Part shown: piece by piece, positions 1 through 11,976 of the stretch
How positions within the stretch are numbered: position 1 is the stretch's first letter
Layout of the letters: each line of letters opens with the position of its first letter
NCBI RefSeq assembly: GCF_037975245.1
Contig: NC_092568.1
Span: 4,723,001 to 4,787,000 of the forward strand
Source of the DNA: Apostichopus japonicus
Taxonomy: Eukaryota; Echinodermata; Holothuroidea; Aspidochirotida; Stichopodidae
Length of the DNA stretch: 64,000 nucleotides
Reading direction: 5' to 3'
Position numbers and translations under genes: made by a program
Notes under the pieces: model-generated
Database searches by the model: none
Told to the model about the DNA's origin: nothing
The model's input: only the letters and a program-made list of their open reading frames with translations

Positions 1-1389
1 TCGGCTTAACTGTATCGTCGTTGGAAAACAAATATTTCGGTTAGGCCTCTTCAAACGACCGATCAGTCTGTATGAGTTCACATGTGCGATGTTGAAATTA
101 CGTAATATATCATACTGCAGCTTCCAAGTAACAATATCAGATAAACTTCGGACGGTCGATATAAACGAGGGAATAAACTTATATAAATACACATGATACA
201 TGGTGGCTGGTTATGTCGTTGGGTAGAGTGTGGCGAGGGGAAGTGGATGGTAGAAATCAAAATAATAGGATAATATTTAAGTTGAGACCTAATTTGCTTC
301 CCATCAATTACGGATTAGCATCAACCGCGAAATGGTTTAACTAAGTCTTTAAATGCATTTTGTAACTTTCGTCCAATATTTCTTGTTGCCCACCAATGTC
401 ATTTGGAGGCAAGTGGGGGGGGGGCAAGACAATGGACTGGGGACCCAGCCCTTCACCCCTGCTGGTAACGCCACTTGCATTTACGCTAATGGCAAACCAC
501 AATAATAGAGGCACAAATATTGTAAAATATGTTGCTACGAAGATGGTTGCAACACTGTTCATGGTTCGTGGGGTTCGGGCTACCCCCTCTCCCACTCTCG
601 GACTTCGGTCAGCGAATGTAGGATTACATAAACAGCTGCAAAAGGCACAGACCTACACATATATGGAAATTTATGAGCAACGTACTTAAATCATCGTCTC
701 AATATATGTATACCCTTAATGTACCATGTGACTATAGCATCCGGAATAGTGTTAACAGTAGAGTGCACCCCTCCCTCACCCCATCTCCTCCAGCATGATG
801 TGACAATAATATTTTTGTCGTAAATAACGAGACAAGAAAGTTTTGATCTCTGTAAGTTTGATAAATTTCAACTAAATTAAGAAAATGTGTTTAGCTCTAT
901 ATTCTGTAACAGGTTGTATATTTACAGCCATCCATGGAAGGCTATGTAACCCTTGTCATATACAATCAGTTTGCAGCCCTATTTTAATTGTTTAGATTGT
1001 AGAAACGGAGTCCGAAGAGGGAAAAGAGATGATTGAAAAAGAGACACAAGAAACGGAATTTACTGACAACAAAGTGTAATCCTCACTTCGACTTCACTAA
1101 TTTTAGCCCGTGTATATACCTTACGCGTGACAAATGGTGGAGGAATGGGGCAGAGCTTTTTCTAATACGGATCACCGAGAATACATATATTCATGGACGT
1201 GATAAAACCAGCACCCTGTTAATGTTATATACTGTTGTGGAAGATTTCAGGAGAACGTTTAAAGGTAATATTACCCGATAAGTTATGACGTATTACCCCC
1301 GGTCTAAAACCAGATATTTAGAGAATATTAAAGAAGAAATGACTGAGTCCGATCAGATCACACCCATTTATGGATACTGACTCTACTGT

Positions 1390-2180
1390 GTGTTTCACTA
1401 TGGCAAGGTCGAATTTACTCCTAAATTCATTTCAAAGGACACGAATGTGTGGCTTAAGAAATTTAAATCGTTGATAACATCATCCAAACACTCAACATGA
1501 CAGAATACAGTAGAATAAAACCTAATGTGAAGGACACTACCAAACAGTAATACTGTTAAGAAGGCTATAGTGACAAATAAAAAAGATGGGCCAAAAGCAA
1601 AACAAATATAGGCTTCGATTCAACAAAGATCTTGGCAGATTATAGACAAGAAAGGGACTGGACAGGAGAAAACTGAAAAGAAAGGAAAAGAAAGGGAAAA
1701 CAGAAACAAGGAAGGGATGGGTAGAGATAAGTGAAGAAAGAATTAAATTGTGAAAAGAAAGAACACATCAACATGAGATGGAACACATTAACGTGCGGAG
1801 AGGAATGTGAGTACCTTAAAAATATTCAATTTCCTCTTCAAAGAGTTTTAGAGAAGAAGAAAGGACTGTCACAAGTTGAAGCAGTAGTTGTTGAGAAGTA
1901 ATTTACCATTCCGAGTATTGTAGCAGGTGACTGTAAATACATTTTCTAGTATTTCTGAGTATATTGTAGCAGGTTACTGTAAATCATTTCTAATACGAGT
2001 AGTGATGGAATAGTTCAAATGGCTCACAGCACAAGCAGTAAGAAAGAATTCTCTGAGCAAATAGCGCTCCTTGTACAGAGGACAAGTAGAATAATGACCG
2101 GGTTTATAAGTAAATATCTTCATTAATATATTTTGTAGAATTTGTCGTCTTAAGTATGATTCTTTAGCTGTACCATCAAT
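1390..2180 (+). repeat. Direct repeat paralogous to 9180-10080
   Basis: See the partner at 9180-10080. It includes a purine-rich tract (about 1660-1760) and ends at a TA microsatellite. It could be a degraded long terminal repeat of an unrecognised element or a simple segmental duplication. Confidence 0.65.
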
Positions 2181-2203
2181 GTATATATATATATATATTT
2201 ATA

Positions 2204-2267
<64 letters not shown>

Positions 2268-2286
2268 TTATATTATATATATATAT
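2181..2286. repeat. (TA)n microsatellite
   Basis: An interrupted alternating TA tract of about 105 bp, with TTTA and TTAT interruptions. The homologous place in copy C (55470-55592) has a differently interrupted tract, so the tract has turned over since duplication. Confidence 0.95.
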
Positions 2287-4185
2287 TACTTACTTTATTC
2301 AAGATACAAGATATGTCAAACATAATAACATTTATAAAACAGATCATTCAAACGGATCTGTCAGCTCAAATCCGAACTTTTCCTTTCTTTGCTGACCTAG
2401 TCATTCCTTTTTTGTATTTGTTACATCTCAGTGCAATTTGATACATTTTGTTCCTTCAATTTTATTTCCCCATTCGTTTTCCTCAGGGTTTGAAGCCTCA
2501 AATCGTTTGACTATAGTGAACTATTTATTTGCTCAATAAGTTTTATTTTGATCTCATTTAATATAAGGGGAAGGAAGACTGTGAAATGTCTGACATATTA
2601 GTAGACGAGTAAACCCAGATTTCGCGTTAAACTCTGAGTAACAACTACTAGTGCTCCACTAGTCTCATTTAGTCTTAACCTATATATTTTCACTTTCTTA
2701 CCTGAGTCGACGATATAGGAAGCTATACGTTTGATTTGATGATCACCATGGGTAAATGCTTGTTGTATCACCGGTCATTTGCCTTTTCTCCACCCCGTTG
2801 CTTCTGTTAGTTTGCTTGTAGACGTTGTAGCCTATCAGTGATTGTGAAAATTGTTAATATAAGTTGGTGACTGTTTAAATTGCATACACTTGTCCTCATT
2901 TCGCAACTATTAATTCTGTATCATTTCTAACATTAATTACAAAATGAATAAATGTTTTAAAGCCCCAGTTCATGGATCAGACAACCGTTTGAGAAGAGAT
3001 TAATTGTAATTCTTAGTTATCATTGCAAACAATCAGTTATCTGTTTTAGATACACTTATATACAAATATTTAGAGGGACAGTGTATGGTGGGAAAGGGTT
3101 ACAAAAAAAGCCCAGAGCTGGGAAATTGAAGGCAGATAGTGACATTTATGAGGACTAATCCATCATTTATGTTCTGATTGATCATCATATTAGTTAGTCA
3201 ATTGCATCTTTGCTAGAAGTAACCAATAGGATGGTGAGAAGTCATGTGACCCACAGTTGTTGTCACTTAGTTTTGGTAAAACTGTATCTTGTTTAAGTTC
3301 TGGATAGTTTGATTTTTCATCTATACAGGGCAAGACTTCTCTTGCTTAATCTGTTGTACTTAATATTTAATAATACTTATTTACTTAATTTATACTTTAA
3401 AAATAATTATAATATTTTTGTTAATATACCCAGGAAAAGTATTGTATAAATAGAGAGTTTTGAAAATGTCCATCAAGTAGAACTTTATTCTTAAATTATG
3501 TTGAAAATGTCATAATAGTATCTTTTTGGCCACTGTTCTGGATCTTGCCGAGATGGTAAATATGAACCCGGAACCATAATTCACGAAAATGAACTTTCCG
3601 CGTTTAAGCAAGAGAGCAAGCAGTTCGCGACAGCACCAGTGTAAAATCAGATAAGTTTAAGTATATATTCCTTTTCTTGTAACCTTTGTCATGGCCATAG
3701 ACAATAAGTTTAAGGTTTTTTCTAAGTTCTAAATGTTAAGTGTATAGTACAGTGCACTTTGTAGCCTTATTATTGTTAATATTGTCTATACCACCTGTGC
3801 TGTATATTGATGTACCGTGTTCAGTACCACAGTAACCAGTATGTTATGTAACTGCAAGAATTAATATTTAAGAGTGTGGTCAAGTTATCATAATTGTAAT
3901 GTAGATCCTTTTTATTGTATTGTGCCATTGATAGCCTTACAACATCCCCATTTCCCACAATTGGAGGATTGAAAATATAAGTAGTTCATGGTACATTTCT
4001 CTGTGTTTTGTGTCTCTCATTGTAAACCTGTGTAGAACTGACTCAGCAGTTGTTTTGAATATCAGCATTGAACCATTCGGACTTGGAGACAATGTTATCC
4101 TGTCTTGAGGCCTAGGCCCACTTGATACACATATTGCTGACCCATTGTCCTACTTACCTTGACCGAATTAGGAAAGGAGGGTTAC

Positions 4186-4287
<102 letters not shown>

Positions 4288-4411
4288 GATACAGGTGACA
4301 AACGCCTACAATGGAATTAAGACCTTCCTTACCGGTTTAGAACCTCTGGACATACAATCAGCGTCCATGGCCTAGTTGGTTAGGGTGATTTTCCAACTCA
4401 TTACGATTTTC

Positions 4412-4415
<4 letters not shown>
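4288..4415 (+). repeat. tRNA-like interspersed repeat, internally deleted copy
   Basis: This matches the + strand family member at 31321-31455. The 5' unit, the family sequence leading to 'gcgtccatggcctag' and the A-box region are present. The sequence then jumps straight to the 3' tail ('gattttccaactcatta'), so the B-box half of the tRNA-like core is missing. TA microsatellites lie on both sides. Its orthologue in copy C is 57521-57648. Confidence 0.75.
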
Positions 4416-4470
<55 letters not shown>

Positions 4471-4483
4471 ATATATATATCTA

Positions 4484-4515
<32 letters not shown>

Positions 4516-4522
4516 AATAGAT

Positions 4523-4562
<40 letters not shown>
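4416..4562. repeat. (TA)n microsatellite with a (TC)n core
   Basis: A TA tract of about 145 bp interrupted by a TC run near 4478-4498 and short TAGA units. It separates two oppositely oriented copies of the tRNA-like repeat, so the three pieces form a palindromic arrangement. Confidence 0.93.
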
Positions 4563-4566
<4 letters not shown>

Positions 4567-4843
4567 GAAAATCGTAATGAGTTGGAAAATCAAGAACAGT
4601 GAAAAAACTTTCAGCCTCCACCGGGATTCGAACCACGGGCCTCCCGCTCTGTACGCGGACACCCTAACCACTAGGCTATGGACGCTGATTGTATGTCCAG
4701 AGGTTCGAAACCGGTAAGGTAGATCGTAATTCCACTGTAGGCGTTTGTCACCTGTATCGAACAATACTAGTTCTGTTTTTGGTGACATATTTTTGCCTTA
4801 CTCTAGAGATCAAACATGATGCTAACCAACTCGAAAATCATTT

Positions 4844-4846
<3 letters not shown>
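4563..4846 (-). repeat. tRNA-like interspersed repeat (SINE-like), full copy
   Basis: An approximately 285-bp repeat on the minus strand. Read 5'-3' on that strand it has about 160 bp of unique 5' sequence, a 72-nt tRNA-like core (4685-4614), a T-run, a 3' tail and then (TA)n. The core has an A-box matching TAGCCTAGTGG and a B-box matching GGTTCGAATCC, so it should be recognisable by RNA polymerase III. A close copy occupies 30893-31172. Confidence 0.75.

Positions 4847-4908
<62 letters not shown>
4847..4908. repeat. (TA)n microsatellite
   Basis: A nearly pure TA tract of about 60 bp that borders the left end of the large inverted-repeat structure. Confidence 0.93.
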
Positions 4909-4910
<2 letters not shown>

Positions 4911-5833
4911 TTATCCTGTGCACCCTGTTAACCGTCCCAATATATCCACCCATGCAGTAGGCTAAACTTTGCCTAATTGACGCTGATTTTATTTTTAAAG
5001 TTTAATATATCAGTATCATCATCTTATTGCTCTCTACCCCCAAAAAATGACATCTTAGTATCTGTATCTGTTACATGCATTCATACGAAGATAAAAACAA
5101 CAACAATAACAAAGAAGCACTAATTCCAACGTTATTGTTACCATATTAATTTATGTAAAACATCAATCAATCAACAATTACCAGATGACTACATCTACCT
5201 CATCGATTTGATAATTCAGTAGCCCCCCCCCCCTCCCACAACATCACATTCAGTAATGTCATACAGAAGCAAATAGTTTTCAATCACTCTTGTGCAGTTG
5301 GAAATAATAGGAAAGAGGTGAACAAATCATTTCTTTTCGACCGACCGTAATGATGTAGACATCGGAGTCCTCTTGTATACGTATCGTATGCTATTCTTAT
5401 GTGACGATGACCGATACTAGACCTATACGTGGTAAAAGGTGGGATATCCAATAGTAAATACGGTACATGCTATTACGATGAGATCTTAGTTTAGTTTATT
5501 AGTTTTGCTGATAATGGTAGTAACTATACATAGATATCTTAGTACCAAATAAGATAACTATAATGCCATATAACAGGGTGGGATTATACTCTGTTCAGTC
5601 CCTTATATCATCCCTCAAAATCAATTATAAACAAAAACATATTAACAAATTGTTTTCAACATAATACATTCTTCCGGAACAGTTCGAAAATGAATTTCGC
5701 GATAACGAACTGAAATTCGTTATAGCGGATTTTAAACTCATATTTACGACTTCCAAACCCGTTGTATTATAAAGAGTTTGAATCTCGTTAACTTACGAGT
5801 TTCAAACTCGTTATAACGGAATTAAAACGAGAT

Positions 5834-5843
5834 TATATATATA

Positions 5844-5882
<39 letters not shown>

Positions 5883-5943
5883 GAAAATCGTAATGAGTTG
5901 GAAAATCAAGAACAGTGAAAGCCTCCACCGGGACTCGAACCAC

Positions 5944-6009
<66 letters not shown>
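5834..6009. repeat. Two (TA)n tracts flanking a truncated tRNA-like repeat
   Basis: TA tracts at 5834-5880 and 5946-6009 enclose 5881-5945. That segment is the 3' tail and B-box end of the tRNA-like repeat on the minus strand, cut off inside the core. Copy C has only a short TA run at the same place (58753-58766), so this was an insertion or expansion in copy A. Confidence 0.85.
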
Positions 6010-6012
<3 letters not shown>

Positions 6013-7024
6013 TTCAAAAGTTCCCTACTGGGCCAGAGTACGTTCACATAATCATTGGAGATAATAAGCAGACACGGCCGGGCTTTGCACCCCCCACTCA
6101 ACACACCCTCTCCCGCCCGGCTCAACCTTCCCTATTAAGGCAGTTCGCATGATGGAAGTGATCCGTGAACAATGATGCAATATTCTAAAGATCTCTTCCA
6201 AAACACATGACCACAATAAGATAAAGTAATACATAGGAATTACTAACTTGCGTTACATGCTGCACCTGGTACAAAAGCAATGTTTATGGTGATAACTAAT
6301 AGATACTTTAGTTTGTTCTATTTTGCAATATAGCTAAAGATGCATGTAGCAGTTTCCCTAAGAAGGTAAACCACATGTACTTTTGGAAACAAGTTACAAC
6401 ACACACAGACATGAAGCCCTATTAAACATCAAATATCAAAATAGCGAAGGTTTCAAGCATTTCGATTTGTAAAATGACATATTGACATTGATCGATAGTT
6501 TCTTAAGGATAGCCATGATCTATTTCATTTGCGTTATACAATAAACGTTTACACTAGAAAACCTTCATTTTTAAAATTGTTATGGACTACTTTTATCAAT
6601 TGATGTTGAGATAGAGCGCCATTAGTTTAGAACGCGGTATACTTATTCAGCTATAACAACACCCGGGTTACGTGAGGCACTGAATTTGCAGTTCGCACCA
6701 CTTCGTCAACTTTTGCGGTAGGTATGAGCTGTTTTCTTTTACTGGGCACTTGCACTATGCAGGCATAAGAACTGATTTGGATCCAACATCTTTTTCTATA
6801 TATTTATCTTACTTAAATAACCTTTGTTTATTTCAAGTGGAAAAGGTCTAGTTTTGACATGCATCTTGCAACTCACAGTTTGTTACTTATGACCATTGGT
6901 GTGTCAGGTTTCACACACATTTTTTTGTACTTGTTGGTATGTCTATAAAATAACAATTTCTAACAAAAGTTAAAGAATAACCAAAAATTACATAAAATAT
7001 TGGGTGAAACTTGTTGCTATTACT

Positions 7025-9123
7025 CAAGTGCGTATCCAGGGGGGGCGTTGGGGGCGCGCGCCCCCCCCCCGGGTAAGAAAAAGAGGAGAGAAAAAAAAGA
7101 GAAGAAAAAAGGAAAAAAGGGGGGAAAAGAGGAGGAGGAGAGGAAGGAAGGGAAAAGAAAATGATGAAAGAGAGAAAAAGGAGAAAAGGAGGGAGTAAAA
7201 GAAAAACGCGAAGACATCGGGAAGAGAAAGAGGAACAGTGACATCATTACAGCGCTGAAGGGTAGCCAGTGACGGATCAATGATTTCGTAAATGTGTGAC
7301 TCACCCTTCCCCTTACACCGACAACTCCATTTTTTGACGTTTCCATTTTCCTCTCTCACTAATGATCTATATACTATATATGGTCTCTCATAACGCGTGT
7401 GTAGAATTGTGCTATGAAACCAACTTTGGCTGGTCTCGAACTCGACAGCGTCGTCGGGGAACATGACGATTTTTGGGATGTGGGCGACCGCCCGCCCCCC
7501 CCCCTCCATTCAGCATTTTTTTTAATGATATCGCTAAGTAATTTCAAAATAGAAGTGCTTAGATGCAACTTACAAGGCCTGGGAAGTGTCATTTCCAGCG
7601 ATCTGGGAGACATTTTTTGGCAAAAATTTGCTTGTACGCTTCGGGCCAACCTATGGTGGCGCTCCGCTTAGATAATTTGCCTACAGGCCTCGCCTTCCCT
7701 TGACAAATTCCTCGCTACGCGCCTGTTTGAATTTGTAACGCAAGCAGCAGATATCACATCATATCAGTGAGCATGAAAATGGCGTTCCAGGATGAAAAGC
7801 CTCAAAACTGTCCGACTTGCCTGAAAAAATAACCAAAAATTTTCGCGCGCGCTCAACGTGTTAATGTCAATATCATATAAGCAAGCATCGGTTATTACAT
7901 CGCATGCCATCATGTACCGTACGGTCCGTTCAAATTGCGCAGTATACCGCGGGATGCTCATGTAAACAACGACATGTCTCATGTAGATGTATAAAAAGCA
8001 TGGAGGTCCAATTATGTCAAAACTCTCTTTTACATTAGTAATGGCGAATTAGGGGCTGCACCCCCGCCGCGCAGTGGCGGAGCGTCCATACGGTCATGGG
8101 GGCGGATGCCCCCCTGACGGACTCAAATGGACTGCTGGCGCCTTTTTCAGCCCTTTACCACTTTTACTTGTTCTAGATTATTGACTTTTTTATTGCGCTC
8201 TCATCTACTTATTGACATTTGTCACATTTTGTTGGTGTAATTTGGCGATGACACCTTAGTCTTCGTTTATCTGCAAATTAGCTATTTCCGGCGATCTAGG
8301 GAGTATCTTTACTCAAAAATTTTCTGTACGCTACGCGCCAACCAGTGGTGGCGCTCCGCTTAGATAGTGTCGAAAGCGCCCCTACAGACCATTCTCGCCC
8401 CTCCTGACCAATACCCCTAGCTCCGCCACTGCCGCCGCGCCTCCTACGCATATGTGTGTAGTGTTCGGTTTCGGAAATATCTGCTATTTTTTTTCATTTC
8501 CTTCAGCCAAGTTTTATAATAGCCGTTATAAGAAGTTTTAATATTTGTACACCAATGAATTAACTGTGTCTGAAGTTTCGAAAATATCTGACCAACATTG
8601 TGCATCACACTTCCCTCTACTCGTGCAATTTTGACCGCTCTGTTAGGGGTTGAAGGAAGTTTTTCTATATTGGTTGTCTATAGATGAAATTTTGTACAAC
8701 ATTATGGGTATGTTTTGAAGTGAATTTATTCACGAGAAATATGAATTTTCAAATTCTGAACAAATATGGGGCTTAAAACCTTGAAAAGTGGGGCTGACGG
8801 GTATTGTGGGCCGCGACGTAGAATCACATACAAAAGCAAAGACCCACAGGAGATGCGATCAGGTCGAACATGATGTGTGCCGGGTTGACAATCTTCAAAA
8901 AGGTTATGGATGGAAGAAAAAAAAACTATTAGGAAATACTTGGTTCTCAGGCAAAAAGTGTACATCTGGTTGGTCATTTCAAGCCCGAGAAGTGCCGTTT
9001 CCGGTGATCTGGGGGGTATCAAAATAAGAAATTTTCTTGTACGCTGCGCGCCAACCGATGGTGGCGCTCCGCTTAGATAGTAATTCGCGCCCCCCGGGTT
9101 TGAAAATCCTGGATACGCGCCTG
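7025..9123. mobile_element. hAT-type DNA element, non-autonomous, copy A only
   Basis: A 2099-bp insertion absent from copy C, where the empty site is near 59730. The ends form a 16-bp terminal inverted repeat: CAAGTGCGTATCCAGG on the left, and the complement of CAGGCGCGTATCCAGG on the right. The left flank is CTATTACT and the right flank CTACTTTT, which fits a decayed 8-bp target duplication as expected for hAT elements. It contains a purine-rich stretch (7070-7200), a nested MITE at 8072-8431 and three copies of a shared ~93-bp 3' module. No transposase frame is visible, so it would have been mobilised in trans. Confidence 0.8.
8072..8431. mobile_element. hAT-type MITE, nested, with perfect TIRs and 8-bp TSD
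   Basis: A 360-bp element with perfect 12-bp terminal inverted repeats (CAGTGGCGGAGC and GCTCCGCCACTG). It is flanked on both sides by the identical 8-bp duplication CCGCCGCG (8064-8071 and 8432-8439). Eight-base duplications and CAGNGGCG-type ends are typical of hAT elements. It sits inside the 7025-9123 insertion and carries one copy of the shared internal module near its 3' end (about 8281-8369). It has no coding capacity. Confidence 0.93.
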
Positions 9124-9179
9124 CTACTTTTCCTTCTAAAATCACAGAGATCTTTGTACCGTGGATTATAATACTTATT

Positions 9180-10080
9180 TCACTGTGGCCTGGTCGAGTT
9201 TACGTCCAAATTCATTCAATGGAAAAGAAACGAGGACCAGAATGTGTGGCTTAAGAAATTTAAATAGTGGATAACATTATCAAACACTCCACAGGACAAA
9301 AACAAGTAGAAAAATGCAAAGTGAAGGACACCAGGAAACAGAAATACTGTTTACAAGGCTAGTAATAATTAAGAAAGAGCTATGGAAAAGAAGCAAACAG
9401 GCTTCAATTCAACAAAGATCTCCGCAGATTATAGACAATAAAGAGACAGGACAGGGGAAGACTGAATAGAGAGGAAAATAAAGGGAAAAGGAAATGAAGA
9501 CGGGATGAATAGAAATGAGTGAATAACGCATCAATGGATAAAGAAAGAACAGATAAACATGAGATGGAACAAATTAACGTGACAAGGATAGAAATGTGAG
9601 TGCCTTACCAATAAGCGATTACAAGTTCTACCTTTAATTTACTGTTAGCAGAGTTTTAAAGAGTTTTAAATGAAGAAATGGGCTACCACAAGGTGAAGCA
9701 ACAGGTGTCGAGGAGCAATTTTTACCAGGCTGAGTATTGTTTCGAGTTACTGTAAAAGCAATACTGATACAAGTGTTGATAGAATCACCGGAAATACTCA
9801 CAGCTGCAGAAACGATATTAGGTAACTTATTTTTACAATATGTAATATTGAATAAAGTTGCACAGGGTAGTAAGAATGAATTACTCTGATCATGAACAGA
9901 CTTATCTCCTTTTCAAGGCGACAAGTGGGATAACGACTGGGTTTGTAAGTAAAGACTTAAATGAGGCTTGAAGTGGTCTTACGTATATGATCCTTTTGTT
10001 GTACCATACATTTCAAATGCGTACCTTAGCTTAGAGTAATTAAACGAAAAGAAATTTGAATAATTACTAGTTTTGATACA
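9180..10080 (+). repeat. Direct repeat paralogous to 1390-2280
   Basis: About 0.9 kb here is related in the same orientation to 1390-2280. Shared landmarks include 'gtgtggcttaagaaattt', 'caacaaagatct' followed by 'gcagattatagacaa', and a long purine-rich stretch. The two copies are about 7.8 kb apart in copy A. In copy C they lie at about 54690-55470 and 59790-60690. No coding frame is shared. Confidence 0.7.
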
Positions 10081-11976
10081 TATATATATGATGGTCACTG
10101 TGAAGAATTAACCACAGGTGAAGGGTAATCTCATTCCTTTCATTGTTGTTGTTCAAGTGTCTTTTCTCTTGATGTAAAAATCTAAATGACATACAATAAT
10201 CACGACCAAAATTAAAATTACTAAGTTACCGAGCTAGTGTATTGATTCCTTGCAAAGGCTGAATGAATCTATGCGATGGTGATTTCGTGTGTGTGGGCTT
10301 AATTAATACCATTAATGAACAAAATGACGATTTAGACCTACAAGATTACTATCGGTTAGTGTTTTGTTATAATGGGATTTATTATTCCACTTAAAGCGTT
10401 ATAACCAAAACGATAGATCTGAACAGGTGTTAACCATGATATATTCACAGGAACGCAGAAGGGTTGTGTACCTGTGAGCTTATGTAGTGCTATAACAAGT
10501 TTATTACCTCTAGCAGTGATCAAGTTCTTGTTAATATATTGCACGTTATGAAACGATGTCTCTTATTTGTGTATTACTTGTGTTCATCTCTGCAGGAAAA
10601 GCGCCCACGAAATGTCGGACAAGCTATAAATGCTGACCTATAAAAAGATATAAACAATCAAACCCCTGACGTTGCATTATTGACCCTGTTAATATGTTTT
10701 ACAATTTCAAACAAATTGCAACCTACACACAGTCATGGAATACAGTGTTATTTATCAACAATACAATATATTGGTAGAAACAACACTGAAGATCTTTACA
10801 CTTATGAAAAAATTATACAAGACACTGGGTATTGTAAAGAACATGAGGAAATTTTACATGATAAAGATGCAACAGCAACCCAAATAAATATATTGCTTTA
10901 TATCAAACACTGTATCAAAGCAAAATGAAAAACGTTTTCATCCTGGCTTGAGCCCCCCCCCCCCCCCCCACACATACACACACCCTGCATACATGGAATC
11001 TAAAAACACTCTCTGAATCAAGTTCTAGAAAATCAACGAAATATTATCAAAATTAATGCAAAATATGTTAAACAAACCCTTGCATAATATGAAGGGGATA
11101 TTTTTAAACTGAACGAAACGGGATAATTATTGTGGGTACGAAACCCATTATAGCCCTCATACACATAACAACCATGAATCTATGTCTTAGTAATGATAAA
11201 TCAATGCAAACTTTGTAAAAATTGAAAGATAAAACCTTTGAAAGCATGACATTCATCTTACTATTTTATATCCATGCACTAGATAATTGTTTAGTCATAT
11301 TTTGTATTCAAGTTCAAGGAGACCTTATGCAATTCACAGTTTTGACCCATATCTACGGAAGTCTCATATTTTTGTGTCATATAATGTTAAATTGCTGTTT
11401 GTGTCATGGTTCTAGATCTCCCCAGAAGGTCCAACCCCTCAATATACTATGTGAGCACAAAGTTGGATTTTCAAACTTTCAAAATTGGCCAAATTGATAG
11501 ATATTTCAAACAAAGTTATAATGAATACAGTGGAAAAACTTTCTTGGCAGTTATGGCCATCATAGTAAGAGTCCTTCAAAAGTATAATCTCAAGGCATAT
11601 TGCAATTATAACATTTGAAAGTAAGTTTCCTTAAAAATACATTTGCCACCTCAAACTGGTGGTGACAATGTGTCCTCCTTTCGTCAGATGAAATGTTATT
11701 TTTTTTTTATCAAAAACAAAAATCCACAAATTTAATGAGACTAACTCCGCTACTACGCATAGTCATGTTCAACTTTGATTAATAATCCAGTCTTGCAACT
11801 GTTGAACATTTGCCACTTGGAAAATGTTTATGCAATGAATTTGTTGAATTTCACAAGAGCAGAATAAATTATCTCTTTTTATATCACAAGGTACATACAA
11901 TCACTCTTCCCTTGAGGGATGTAAGCGTTTATCTGTAACGAAGAAACAACGCTTGCCTTCAAAATAACACTGCAAA
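10081..11976. other. Spacer (loop) between inverted arms, no supported gene
   Basis: AT-rich sequence conserved in copy C (60690-61570 and 62607 onwards). It contains poly-C at 10952-10968, which is the empty site for the 61574-62606 insertion. A frame at about 10680-10928 is partly shared with copy C but is broken by indels in the same way as the surrounding DNA, so no gene is called. Confidence 0.6.

Larger units (their letters stand above)
4944..9203 (+). repeat. Left arm of a large inverted repeat (interrupted by a hAT-type element)
   Basis: Leaving out the inserted element 7025-9123, this arm of about 2.1 kb is the reverse complement of 11977-14102. Landmarks pair as expected. The ACAACAACAATAACAAAG region near 5090 pairs with 13905-13945. 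The AAACTCGTTATAACG motifs near 5800 pair with 13215-13260. The segment near 6670-6780 pairs with 12430-12540, and 9124-9203 pairs with 11977-12055. The arms are diverged, so the inversion is not recent. The orthologous arm in copy C is 57805-59815. No gene was found in the arm. Confidence 0.8.

Noticed and set aside
396..689. 97-codon frame also present at 29458-29754 and 53691-53987
   Set aside because: The frame is shared only because the DNA is duplicated. It contains a poly-G run of variable length, so the frame is not stable, and it has no recognised domain.
4372..4788. 138-codon minus-strand frame with long Ile-Tyr runs
   Set aside because: It is created by reading through (TA)n tracts and the tRNA-like repeat. 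The same holds for frames at 5847-6125, 30686-30997, 31399-31623, 55471-55698 and 57611-57802.
7004..7509. Lys/Arg/Glu-rich or Phe/Ser-rich frames on both strands
   Set aside because: They come from a purine-rich low-complexity tract inside the hAT-type element and show no domain or conservation.
10680..10928. Small frame with a related frame at 61379-61570
   Set aside because: Protein similarity is no better than DNA similarity, and an indel shifts the frame near the end. No start or splice context supports it.
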